DNA of 21,987 bases from IMG/VR virus record IMGVR_UViG_3300022665_001184, positions 1 to 21,987 of that record, one strand, 5' to 3'. How positions within the stretch are numbered: position 1 is the first letter of the stretch; every line of letters begins with the position of its first letter. The DNA is from a virus. The translations under genes were made by a program, and so were the position numbers. This document shows positions 7,816-13,718 of the stretch, one piece after another. Under the pieces are notes generated by a model. That model saw nothing but the letters and a program-made list of their open reading frames with translations. It ran no database searches and was not told where the DNA came from.

Positions 7816-8943
7816 ATGCCTTTACCTAAACCTAGTCCAACTGAGAAAAGACAAGCTTTTATTTCTAGATGTATGGGTAGTAGTCAAACTAAAGCAGATT
7901 TTCCTGATCATGAACAGAGAGCAGCAGTATGTTTTAGTCAATGGAAAAGATCAAAGGAAGAATTTGTGGAGAGAGATTGGCATAAATTAAGTTTTGTAGT
8001 ACCTATTACTGAAAGCATTACCACAGAGGATGATTTTTTAATTAAAGGAATAGCAATTACTACTACAACAACTCGCAATAGAACAAAATTTATTGCTAAA
8101 GAATTGCGTAAATCAGTACAATCATTGAATGATAAGCCAATTCTTAAAGATCATAACAACTCAGTTGATAGCATTGTTGGACGTACAACAATGAATAATA
8201 AATTTAGTGAAACTCATAAAAGAATAGATTTTGAGGCTAGAATTGTCGATGAAGATATGCAAAAGAAGATATCACAGGGATTAATTAAAAATGTGAGTGT
8301 AGGAGCAGTTGTTGAAGATCTTATAGAGCATACAGATGAAGAAACTGATGAAAAATCAATGATAGCAACAGGGATCGATTTTGTTGAATTATCATTAGTC
8401 GCAGTTCCCGCAGATCCAGATGCGGGTTTTGCAAAAGCTGTTATGGAAAGTTATAGTTTGAAAGAGGAAGCAAATTTTTTTAATAAACAGGAGGTTATCA
8501 AAATGTCTGAAGAAAAGAAAGTTGAAGCTCCAGTCAAAGAAGAAGTGAAGCAAGAACCTGTAAAGGTTGAGATAGATACAAGTAAGCTTCATGAAGTGAT
8601 TGGAGAAGCTGTGAAAGCAGGGATTACAGAGGGAATGAAGGCAATAAAAGAGCAGGAAGAAGAAGAACCTGCAAAAGAGGAAGAAACGCCTAAGGAAGAG
8701 GAGCCTGCAAAAGAGGAAGAGCCAAAAAAAGAGGAAGAGCCAAAGAAGGAAGAAGAGCCTGCAACTGATGAAACTAAGGGAGAAGTTGCAACAGATGAAC
8801 CAAAAGGGGAAGGATCTGCTTTTGATAATTATTTAATTGAAAGATCTGAATCTGGGAAGGGTTATTCAATATCAATGAAAGAATATCCAACGGGAATTAG
8901 CAGATTAAATCCAAATGCTGATTATCCTTGGGAGGTAAAATAA
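7816..8943 (+). CDS. Prohead protease (HK97/S78-like) fused to scaffold domain
   Basis: 375 residues. The ATG at 7816 is chosen over an in-frame ATG at 7780 because the latter lies within the TATA-box repeat. Residues ~50-215 match the HK97-type prohead protease pattern: FLIKGIAI, the likely catalytic histidine at about 113 in LKDHNNSVDS, the likely catalytic serine at about 161 in KNVSVGAV, then FVELSLVAVPADPDAG. The protein carries an extra N-terminal ~45 residues with two cysteines (SRCMGSSQTKADFPDHEQRA). From residue ~230 on it is a Glu/Lys/Pro-rich low-complexity tail (repeats like EEEPAKEEEP) with a structured end, typical of scaffold or delta domains. The protease cleaves scaffold and capsid precursors during head maturation. 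A strong internal start at 8503 would yield the scaffold alone. It is the first gene of the head operon. Confidence 0.87.
   Translation: MPLPKPSPTEKRQAFISRCMGSSQTKADFPDHEQRAAVCFSQWKRSKEEFVERDWHKLSFVVPITESITTEDDFLIKGIAITTTTTRNRTKFIAKELRKSVQSLNDKPILKDHNNSVDSIVGRTTMNNKFSETHKRIDFEARIVDEDMQKKISQGLIKNVSVGAVVEDLIEHTDEETDEKSMIATGIDFVELSLVAVPADPDAGFAKAVMESYSLKEEANFFNKQEVIKMSEEKKVEAPVKEEVKQEPVKVEIDTSKLHEVIGEAVKAGITEGMKAIKEQEEEEPAKEEETPKEEEPAKEEEPKKEEEPKKEEEPATDETKGEVATDEPKGEGSAFDNYLIERSESGKGYSISMKEYPTGISRLNPNADYPWEVK
8503..8943 (+). CDS. Nested scaffold protein from in-frame internal start
   Basis: Within the protease gene, an AGGAGGT site at 8489-8495 is followed after 7 bases by ATG at 8503 in the same frame. 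The product would be 146 residues, starting MSEEKKVEAPVKEEVKQEPV and consisting only of the acidic low-complexity region and its conserved-looking end. This is the arrangement of lambda C/Nu3, where a scaffold is made from an internal start inside the protease gene. Because the full-length gene is probably leaderless while this start has an almost perfect Shine-Dalgarno site, the scaffold could be made in large excess. The architecture is visible; the separate product is inference. Confidence 0.65.
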   Translation: MSEEKKVEAPVKEEVKQEPVKVEIDTSKLHEVIGEAVKAGITEGMKAIKEQEEEEPAKEEETPKEEEPAKEEEPKKEEEPKKEEEPATDETKGEVATDEPKGEGSAFDNYLIERSESGKGYSISMKEYPTGISRLNPNADYPWEVK

Positions 8944-8944
8944 A

Positions 8945-9409
8945 ATGGCAGCAGCAGGATTAGGAAACCCATTAGGATACATCCCTGTCGGCGATACAGG
9001 AAATCCAATGATTATTTCAGGAAGAGCACGAGCTGAAGCAATTAGTGGTGGTGTATTCGTGTTTGCATCAGGAGCAGATGGTGTTGTTAGCTCAGGATTA
9101 TCAAGCTTTGTAAATGCAGATTTACTATTTGCACGTGATGCAAGTGGATCAAGATTTAATGGAATTTGTGCATATAGTATAGGAAGTAATGTGCCTATAG
9201 CAGTTATTAGAAATGCTGATGTATTACTTGCATGTAATGGAACTGTATTAGCAGGAGCATCAGTAGGATGTGACGGAAATAATGCAGTTGCACAGATTGG
9301 ATCAACAACAGAAGTATTAAATGATGGAGCATCAAAAATGATTGGACGAGCATTAACTGGAGCAGCATCAGGAACAACAAATTATGCTCTCATTCATGTA
9401 ATGGGATAG
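8945..9409 (+). CDS. Putative capsid decoration (cement) protein, DUF2190-like
   Basis: 154 residues, rich in Gly, Ala and Ser, starting two bases after the protease-scaffold stop and ending 12 bases before the major capsid gene. The opening (GNPLGYIPVGDTGNPMIISG) and the beta-rich alternation through IGSNVPIAVIRNADVLLACN resemble DUF2190-type decoration proteins, which form trimers on the capsid surface and stabilise it. The two cysteines at the centre (LLACNGTVLAGASVGC) could pair. The position between protease and capsid genes is where lambda D-like proteins are encoded. The assignment rests on composition and position as much as on sequence. Confidence 0.65.
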   Translation: MAAAGLGNPLGYIPVGDTGNPMIISGRARAEAISGGVFVFASGADGVVSSGLSSFVNADLLFARDASGSRFNGICAYSIGSNVPIAVIRNADVLLACNGTVLAGASVGCDGNNAVAQIGSTTEVLNDGASKMIGRALTGAASGTTNYALIHVMG

Positions 9410-9421
9410 AGGTGAACAAAA

Positions 9422-10264
9422 ATGCAACACATTAAAGAATTGTTAACAACTGGAACAGGAACAGAAGGTCAGCTTCTTATACCTAGGAAGATTTTTGATA
9501 CTCTAGTTCAGGACCAGGAGAAAGCATTAATTCCAAGAAGTGAAGCTGGTTGGTTCTTTAATCCAGCGATGGTTCCAGGATCATCAGTTGACTTCGACAC
9601 GGAAGATGAAGACAAGATGGACGTGCGAGAAATCGCAGAGGGAGGAGAAATATTCCTTGATCAGGACGAGTATTCAAGCACTAATATCAAACCAACGAAA
9701 TATGGTGTTGCTATTAGAATAACAAGAGAACTTATAGAAGATGCAAAATGGAATCTTCTACAAAGGAATATTGAGAAGGCTGGAAGAAGATTGGCTGAAA
9801 ATGAAAACTCATTGATTGTTGGTCAACTAGACAATGCTGCAAATACAGTAACTGGTGGATCTGCAATTACTATTCCAAATATTACAAGAGCAATGCAGCA
9901 TTTGGAAGATAGTGATTATGAACCAACATCATTCCTTATAGGAATGGAAGTGTTAAACGATCTGAGAAACATTGATACTTTTGTAGAAGCTAACAAACTT
10001 GGGAGTACAGAAATGCTTCGAAGTGGATTTGTTGGTACAATATATGGTATGAATGTTATGAAAGTTTCAACAAATGCAGGGATGACAACGACAAGTTCAT
10101 ATATATTTGATAGACGAAATGCATATGCAATTGTTGAAAAACGAACAATTACCGTTGAAAATTTTGACTTGCCAACATTTGACATGAGTGGTGCAGTCAT
10201 TACACAACGACTTGCAGTTGCGTCTATTCGAACAAATGCAATTGCCAAAATTACGACAACATAA
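9422..10264 (+). CDS. Major capsid protein, HK97 fold
   Basis: 280 residues with AGAGGTGA at 9408-9415 as ribosome binding site, 6 bases before the ATG. Features of HK97-fold capsid proteins visible: an N-terminal arm with LIPRKIFDTLVQDQEK, an E-loop-like acidic segment (VDFDTEDEDKMDVREIAEGG), the spine-helix region with RRLAENENSLIVGQLDNAAN, the P-domain segment LIGMEVLNDLRNIDTF, and a C-terminal beta segment with GTIYGMNVMKVS then ITQRLAVASIRTNAIA. It builds the icosahedral head; its short length (no large delta domain) fits a separate scaffold supplied by the upstream gene. No N-terminal signal or membrane segment. Confidence 0.88.
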   Translation: MQHIKELLTTGTGTEGQLLIPRKIFDTLVQDQEKALIPRSEAGWFFNPAMVPGSSVDFDTEDEDKMDVREIAEGGEIFLDQDEYSSTNIKPTKYGVAIRITRELIEDAKWNLLQRNIEKAGRRLAENENSLIVGQLDNAANTVTGGSAITIPNITRAMQHLEDSDYEPTSFLIGMEVLNDLRNIDTFVEANKLGSTEMLRSGFVGTIYGMNVMKVSTNAGMTTTSSYIFDRRNAYAIVEKRTITVENFDLPTFDMSGAVITQRLAVASIRTNAIAKITTT

Positions 10265-10277
10265 GGAGGTGACTTAA

Positions 10278-10733
10278 ATGGGTAATGCATTACAAGATGG
10301 ATTAAGTTTACCTGATCTATTTGCAGATACAGCACTTCAAACTGCTGAGATTGGTAGTGGTGCTGTCATGACTGTTAATATCAGTGGTGGACAGGTCACT
10401 ACAGCTAAGATTGCAGCATTAGCAGTAACAGCTGCTGAAATTGGTGCTGCTGCAGTAACAGCAGCTAAGCAAAATTGTATAGGTCTTGGGAGTCCAGTAC
10501 TTGTTGGTAATCATTTACAAATTGGAAGTGGTGTAACAGGTGCAGGAAGTGATGTATGGCATCTTTTTCCTACAGCATTTGCAGCAGCGCCAATTGTGAC
10601 TGTATCACAGGCTGAGACTAAAGAAGCTATTCAAGCACCAATAGGAAGTATGGTAGCAGGAAGTTTCTATGTTCAAACTGTGGGTGCAAGTCAAACATTT
10701 ACTTTTATAGCTGTTGGATCAGGCAACCTATAA
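10278..10733 (+). CDS. Putative head fibre / capsid-attached protein
   Basis: 151 residues with a near-perfect ribosome binding site, GGAGGTGA at 10265-10272, five bases before the ATG, suggesting high expression like the capsid protein. Residues ~20-65 contain short repeats of the form TAEIGSGAV, TAKIAALAV and TAAEIGAAAV, a pattern of phage head and tail fibre shafts (collagen-free triple beta-helix type). The C-terminal ~75 residues look like a compact beta domain (IVTVSQAETKE, then SFYVQTVGASQTFTFIAVGS), as in surface knobs. A capsid-attached fibre is the most likely reading; a neck or tail fibre is possible. Confidence 0.6.
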   Translation: MGNALQDGLSLPDLFADTALQTAEIGSGAVMTVNISGGQVTTAKIAALAVTAAEIGAAAVTAAKQNCIGLGSPVLVGNHLQIGSGVTGAGSDVWHLFPTAFAAAPIVTVSQAETKEAIQAPIGSMVAGSFYVQTVGASQTFTFIAVGSGNL

Positions 10734-10734
10734 A

Positions 10735-10749
10735 TTTTTTATTTTTTTT
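10735..10749 (+). terminator. T-tract, probable archaeal terminator after capsid genes
   Basis: Directly after the stop of the head-fibre-like gene the plus strand has TTTTTT, one A, then eight T. Archaeal RNA polymerase stops at such T-runs without a strong hairpin. It would cut off part of the transcripts after the most abundant head proteins. No convincing hairpin precedes it. Confidence 0.5.
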
Positions 10750-10795
10750 ACGCCTATATGGCATGACAAGTAGAGTCGATAAGGAGGTAATTTAA

Positions 10796-11176
10796 ATGGT
10801 TAGAGGAGAACGTATAAAATCAGTTATATTTCCACAACAAACTCTTTCTGCTGCTAGCAGTGGATTGGCATTATTCACTGATGAAGTGATAAATGGTGAA
10901 ATTCTTCAAGTTGAACATGGTTTTAATCAGAATGGTAGTTTAGCATTAGAAGCATCTGGAATTGCCAATACTGAAATTTGGAGAGTGAATGCGTCAAGTG
11001 GTACTAATACGTCTGTTGCTTATCCAGGACATTTATTGGAAGATACAATAGGTAGTGCAATTGGATTTGGTGGGACAGTGGCTTTATTTGTTGTTCATGA
11101 TAAATTAAAATTAATAACTGGTAGTTTAATCAGTGGAACATCTGCTAATCTTGATGTGACAGTCAAGTATAGGTGA
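10796..11176 (+). CDS. Unknown beta-rich head-module protein
   Basis: 126 residues; GGAGGT at 10783-10788 lies seven bases before the ATG. The sequence alternates polar and hydrophobic residues (SVIFPQQTLSAASSGLALFT, ALFVVHDKLKLITGSLISGT) and ends TSANLDVTVKYR, as expected for a beta sandwich with no membrane segment. It is the first gene after the T-tract. It could be a second decoration protein or part of the neck; I do not recognise a family. Confidence 0.6.
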   Translation: MVRGERIKSVIFPQQTLSAASSGLALFTDEVINGEILQVEHGFNQNGSLALEASGIANTEIWRVNASSGTNTSVAYPGHLLEDTIGSAIGFGGTVALFVVHDKLKLITGSLISGTSANLDVTVKYR

Positions 11177-11180
11177 TCGA

Positions 11181-11561
11181 ATGGTCACATATAATTTAGG
11201 ATCTGTCGGATCTGTTGTATTAATATTAGTTCCCGAAACTCCAACAGCAATCAGCGGTACACCATTATTAGGTATTGCTGATCGTGAACGATTGTTTATG
11301 GAAGATTATACTGGACAATCGATTGGAAGCACAGGAATAGCTGAGAAGTTTCAACCAGCTCTTATCGATCTTACACAAGCAGAAGTATATGGAATATTAG
11401 AAGCTGAAAGTGCAGCCGATGATACATTAAGATTGGCAGATTTTAGTGTGAAATCTGCAAGATCATCTAAGAATTCGCAGTCAACTATATATCATGAAAT
11501 GGGAATTCAAAAACTTAATAATCTTGGAAGAAAAGTGAGGTTTTTTAAAGCAAATGGATAG
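11181..11561 (+). CDS. Unknown head-tail module protein
   Basis: 126 residues, starting four bases after the previous stop. The N-terminus is hydrophobic and beta-like (LGSVGSVVLILVPETPTAIS) but lacks the basic residues of a signal peptide. The rest is mixed, with a likely helix at DLTQAEVYGILEAESAADDT and a basic end (LNNLGRKVRFFKANG). Its position between capsid and connector genes suggests a connector or assembly role. The family is not recognised. Confidence 0.55.
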   Translation: MVTYNLGSVGSVVLILVPETPTAISGTPLLGIADRERLFMEDYTGQSIGSTGIAEKFQPALIDLTQAEVYGILEAESAADDTLRLADFSVKSARSSKNSQSTIYHEMGIQKLNNLGRKVRFFKANG

Positions 11562-11610
11562 TAATAAAAAACATAAAGGAAAAAAGAAATTAAGAAAGTA
11601 GGTGATACCA

Positions 11611-11898
11611 ATGTCAAAAGTACAATTAGCATATACTGGACTACATATGCCCAGAGAAATAGTAGAGGTTGATGAGTTTCTAGCACCAGCTCTTATTAAA
11701 AGAGGAGATTATAAAGCAGTTAATGTGGCTAAGGTGTTGAAGGAGAAAGAGGAAGTTGAAGAAGTTCCAAATGAGACATGGACAGAGAAAGAAATAAAGA
11801 AATGGATGAAAGAAAAGAATGTTCCAATAAAATATGATACTTCGAATGAAGAAAAAGCAGATAAATTAAAGGAGTTAAAAGATGCTGGATATTTATAA
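11611..11898 (+). CDS. Small protein with C-terminal HeH/LEM-like helical domain
   Basis: 95 residues. The ATG at 11611 is preferred to the in-frame GTG at 11602 because AGGTGAT at 11600-11606 sits four bases before it. The N-terminal half (LAYTGLHMPREIVEVDEFLA) is followed by a charged linker with KEKEEVEEVP. The C-terminal ~40 residues (WTEKEIKKWMKEKNVPIKYD through KADKLKELKDAGYL) fit the helix-extended-helix pattern of HeH/LEM/SAP-like domains, which occur at the ends of several phage head-tail proteins. A connector-associated role is likely by position. The stop shares one base with the next ATG. Confidence 0.65.
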   Translation: MSKVQLAYTGLHMPREIVEVDEFLAPALIKRGDYKAVNVAKVLKEKEEVEEVPNETWTEKEIKKWMKEKNVPIKYDTSNEEKADKLKELKDAGYL

Positions 11899-12317
11899 TG
11901 GTAAGTGTCGGAACATCAAGAGATCAATTTCAAAAAATATTGGATGCAAATTCAGATAAAATTAGGTTTAGAAAGTTTACAATAGCTCGTTCTGCAACAG
12001 ATTATGATGATGAAGTAACATTATCATCTCCTGTTGATACTTGGGCAAGTGGAAATGTTCAACAAGTAGATTCTCTTTCAAATTCTCAAGATGCATTATT
12101 AGTGCAACAAGGAAAGTTATTACAAAATGATATTAAAGTTTATGTATTAGGAACTATTGATACATCGGGAACGTGGAAGATGGGATTGGGCAGTCCGCAT
12201 AGGGAGGAGTATGCACCGATCCCTGATGGTATACAAACTCATTTTATTAATGGCAGTCCTATTTATAAAAAATTGTTTTTAAGGGTTCTTCCAAATGGAT
12301 CTTTAATAGGTGAGTGA
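11898..12317 (+). CDS. Head closure / neck-type protein
   Basis: 139 residues, translationally coupled to the previous gene (TAATG). It starts MVSVGTSRDQFQKILDANSD and then becomes beta-rich (KIRFRKFTIARSATDYDDEV, then LLQNDIKVYVLGTIDTSGTW). A small beta-barrel protein at this position, between connector and HK97 gp10-like genes, is usually the head-closure or stopper protein that seals the head until the tail is attached. This call is by position and general character; there is no diagnostic motif. Confidence 0.5.
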   Translation: MVSVGTSRDQFQKILDANSDKIRFRKFTIARSATDYDDEVTLSSPVDTWASGNVQQVDSLSNSQDALLVQQGKLLQNDIKVYVLGTIDTSGTWKMGLGSPHREEYAPIPDGIQTHFINGSPIYKKLFLRVLPNGSLIGE

Positions 12318-12318
12318 T

Positions 12319-12690
12319 GTGGCAAAAGATTTTTCAATTGAAATACGAGGAATACCTGAAGTTCAAGCTTTTTTAAAAAATTCTTCTAAACAAAAGCAAC
12401 GACGAGTTAATAAAACTATTCATAGGGAAGGATTTAGGGTAGAGGCTGAGGTTAAGCAAAGTATTGCTGGTCAAAGATCCGAGCCTAGAAGTGTTGATAC
12501 TGGAAGATTTTTAAATAGTGTGCAAACGGATAATAGTAAATATTTTCAGTCAAGAATTTTCTCAAATGTTCGTTACGCAATTCACTTAGAAAAGGGTACA
12601 AGTAGAATAAATCCCAGGCGACATTTTAAAAATAGTGCAAATAGGAAGAGGGTAGAGATCGTTAATAATATTTCAAGAGCGCTACAATAA
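12319..12690 (+). CDS. HK97 gp10-like neck/tail completion protein
   Basis: 123 residues from the GTG at 12319, which has AGGTGA at 12308-12313 five bases upstream; an in-frame GTG at 12310 has no such site and would overlap the previous gene. The family pattern is clear: a basic helical N-terminal part (NSSKQKQRRVNKTIHREGFR), the conserved VDTGRFLNSV block near residue 65, then YAIHLEKGTSRINPRRHF near the C-terminus. HK97 gp10-like proteins act at the head-tail interface or in tail completion. Its stop lies within the second 52-bp repeat, so the protease-to-gp10 unit is exactly bracketed by the two repeat copies. Confidence 0.8.
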   Translation: MAKDFSIEIRGIPEVQAFLKNSSKQKQRRVNKTIHREGFRVEAEVKQSIAGQRSEPRSVDTGRFLNSVQTDNSKYFQSRIFSNVRYAIHLEKGTSRINPRRHFKNSANRKRVEIVNNISRALQ

Positions 12691-12737
12691 TTATATAATT
12701 AAAATATATGTATTTAAATACATTAAAAATATATTTT
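12686..12737. repeat. 52-bp AT-rich palindromic repeat, copy 2
   Basis: All 52 bases match 7758-7809 (offset 4928). As in copy 1, the repeat begins at the end of the upstream gene, here two bases before its TAA. The two copies bracket the complete protease-to-gp10 gene set. Identity over an intergenic stretch while the flanks differ suggests recent duplication, or selection for the whole element as a regulatory site. Confidence 0.85.
12713..12720 (+). promoter_or_regulatory. TATA box in repeat copy 2, upstream of tail-terminator gene
   Basis: The same TTTAAATA in the same 16-bp palindrome as at 7785. Here the next start codon, 12787, is about 70 bases away, so transcription from this box would begin near 12743 and leave a leader of about 44 nt. 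The leader contains two similar blocks, CAAGCGAGA and CAAGCGAGG, and GAGG near 12777-12780 could serve as ribosome binding site. Confidence 0.55.
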
Positions 12738-12786
12738 TATTATTCTGCTATCAAGCGAGATAGTAAGAAGCCAAGCGAGGCATGAT

Positions 12787-13248
12787 ATGGTAACAGCAAT
12801 CAGCGGACCAACATTCATAAGTGATACTCTCATATTCACTAGAGATGTTCTTAGAGATAATATAACAGATCCTCTCAGTCGTAATGGTTCCAATTTTGTC
12901 TTCACATCATATCCTCGTGATGATTTTAAATTTCAATATCCAATAATAACTGTTAAAGAGGACGGATTTAGTCAAATACAACGATTAGGGATGCAAAGCG
13001 AAGCGGCAGCAATGAGAATGCCTATAGAAGTGAGAGTGTGGGCTCGTAATGAGAAAGAAAAAGATACTATAAGCCAAGATGTGTTTAATTTTCTTAAAAA
13101 AAATCAATTTGGGACAGGATCAATATCAACAGATGTAGAACTTCATGATTTTACTCTAGTGAATTCAAACAATGTTGATGAAGATGGGAGTGCGGGGATT
13201 AAGAGTAAAGTAATGGAGTATTCATATTTGTATATTAATCAAGCGTGA
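12787..13248 (+). CDS. Tail terminator / tail completion protein
   Basis: 153 residues. After an N-terminal helix region (SDTLIFTRDVLRDNITDPLS) the sequence has the layout of tail-terminator proteins: an aromatic basic segment (FVFTSYPRDDFKFQYPIITV), then the strand-helix unit MRMPIEVRVWARNEKEKDTI followed by SQDVFNFLKK, and a final strand VMEYSYLYINQA. Tail terminators stop tail-tube growth and join tail to head. Gene order (after an HK97 gp10-like gene and, in the restored order, just before the tail-tube gene) agrees. A leader with a repeated CAAGCGAG block precedes it. Confidence 0.65.
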   Translation: MVTAISGPTFISDTLIFTRDVLRDNITDPLSRNGSNFVFTSYPRDDFKFQYPIITVKEDGFSQIQRLGMQSEAAAMRMPIEVRVWARNEKEKDTISQDVFNFLKKNQFGTGSISTDVELHDFTLVNSNNVDEDGSAGIKSKVMEYSYLYINQA

Positions 13249-13250
13249 AA

Positions 13251-13718
13251 ATGGCAAATAATTGTATATGTGGATGTGGAAAGATTACCAAATATGGACA
13301 ATACTCTAGAGGACATTCACCAAATAGTAGAAATGGATTTAATAAACATAATAATAGAAATTCAAAAAAAAGAATAGAAACATCAATAAAACGATATGGA
13401 AAAGTTAAAGGACGACCAAAAGGTATGAAACATACAGATGAAGCAAAAAAGCTTATGTCCAATAAAATAAAAGAATATTATAAACACAATAGACATCCTA
13501 ATTATCAACAAATAAAAATTCTATGTAAGTATTGTAAAAAAGAATTTGTGGGATATAAAACAAGGATTACATGTTCAAATTTATGTAATTCAAAACAAAA
13601 TTGGAGTGATAAAAGTTATATAGAAAAAAATAGAAAATCTCATTTAGGAATTATTCCTTGGAATAAAGGAATGAAAGGAATGGGAATACAAGTTAATTGG
13701 CGGTCCAAAAAATTCTAA
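13251..13718 (+). pseudogene. NUMOD3 homing-type endonuclease, N-terminal half, broken near 13705
   Basis: The frame begins at ATG 13251, two bases after the tail-terminator stop. It shows an N-terminal zinc-finger-like CICGCGKITKYGQYSRGH, a NUMOD3-type DNA-binding motif (GRPKGMKHTDEAKKLMSNKI), a second cysteine cluster (ILCKYCKKEFV then ITCSNLC), and a second NUMOD3-like motif LGIIPWNKGMKGMG. No HNH or GIY-YIG nuclease core is present. The last ~15 codons overlap, on the other strand, the end of the large glycoprotein gene, and the protein stops just after QVNWR, where related phage endonucleases continue into an HNH domain. A matching HNH C-terminal part lies at 21551-21739 on the minus strand. 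I infer that the gene is split by an inversion junction near 13700-13710. Confidence 0.7.

Noticed and set aside
11554-11601. 15-codon basic frame (MDSNKKHKGKKKLRK) overlapping the end of the 11181 gene
   Set aside because: Very short, lysine-rich by AT-rich composition, without a visible ribosome binding site; could be a coupling peptide but there is no support.
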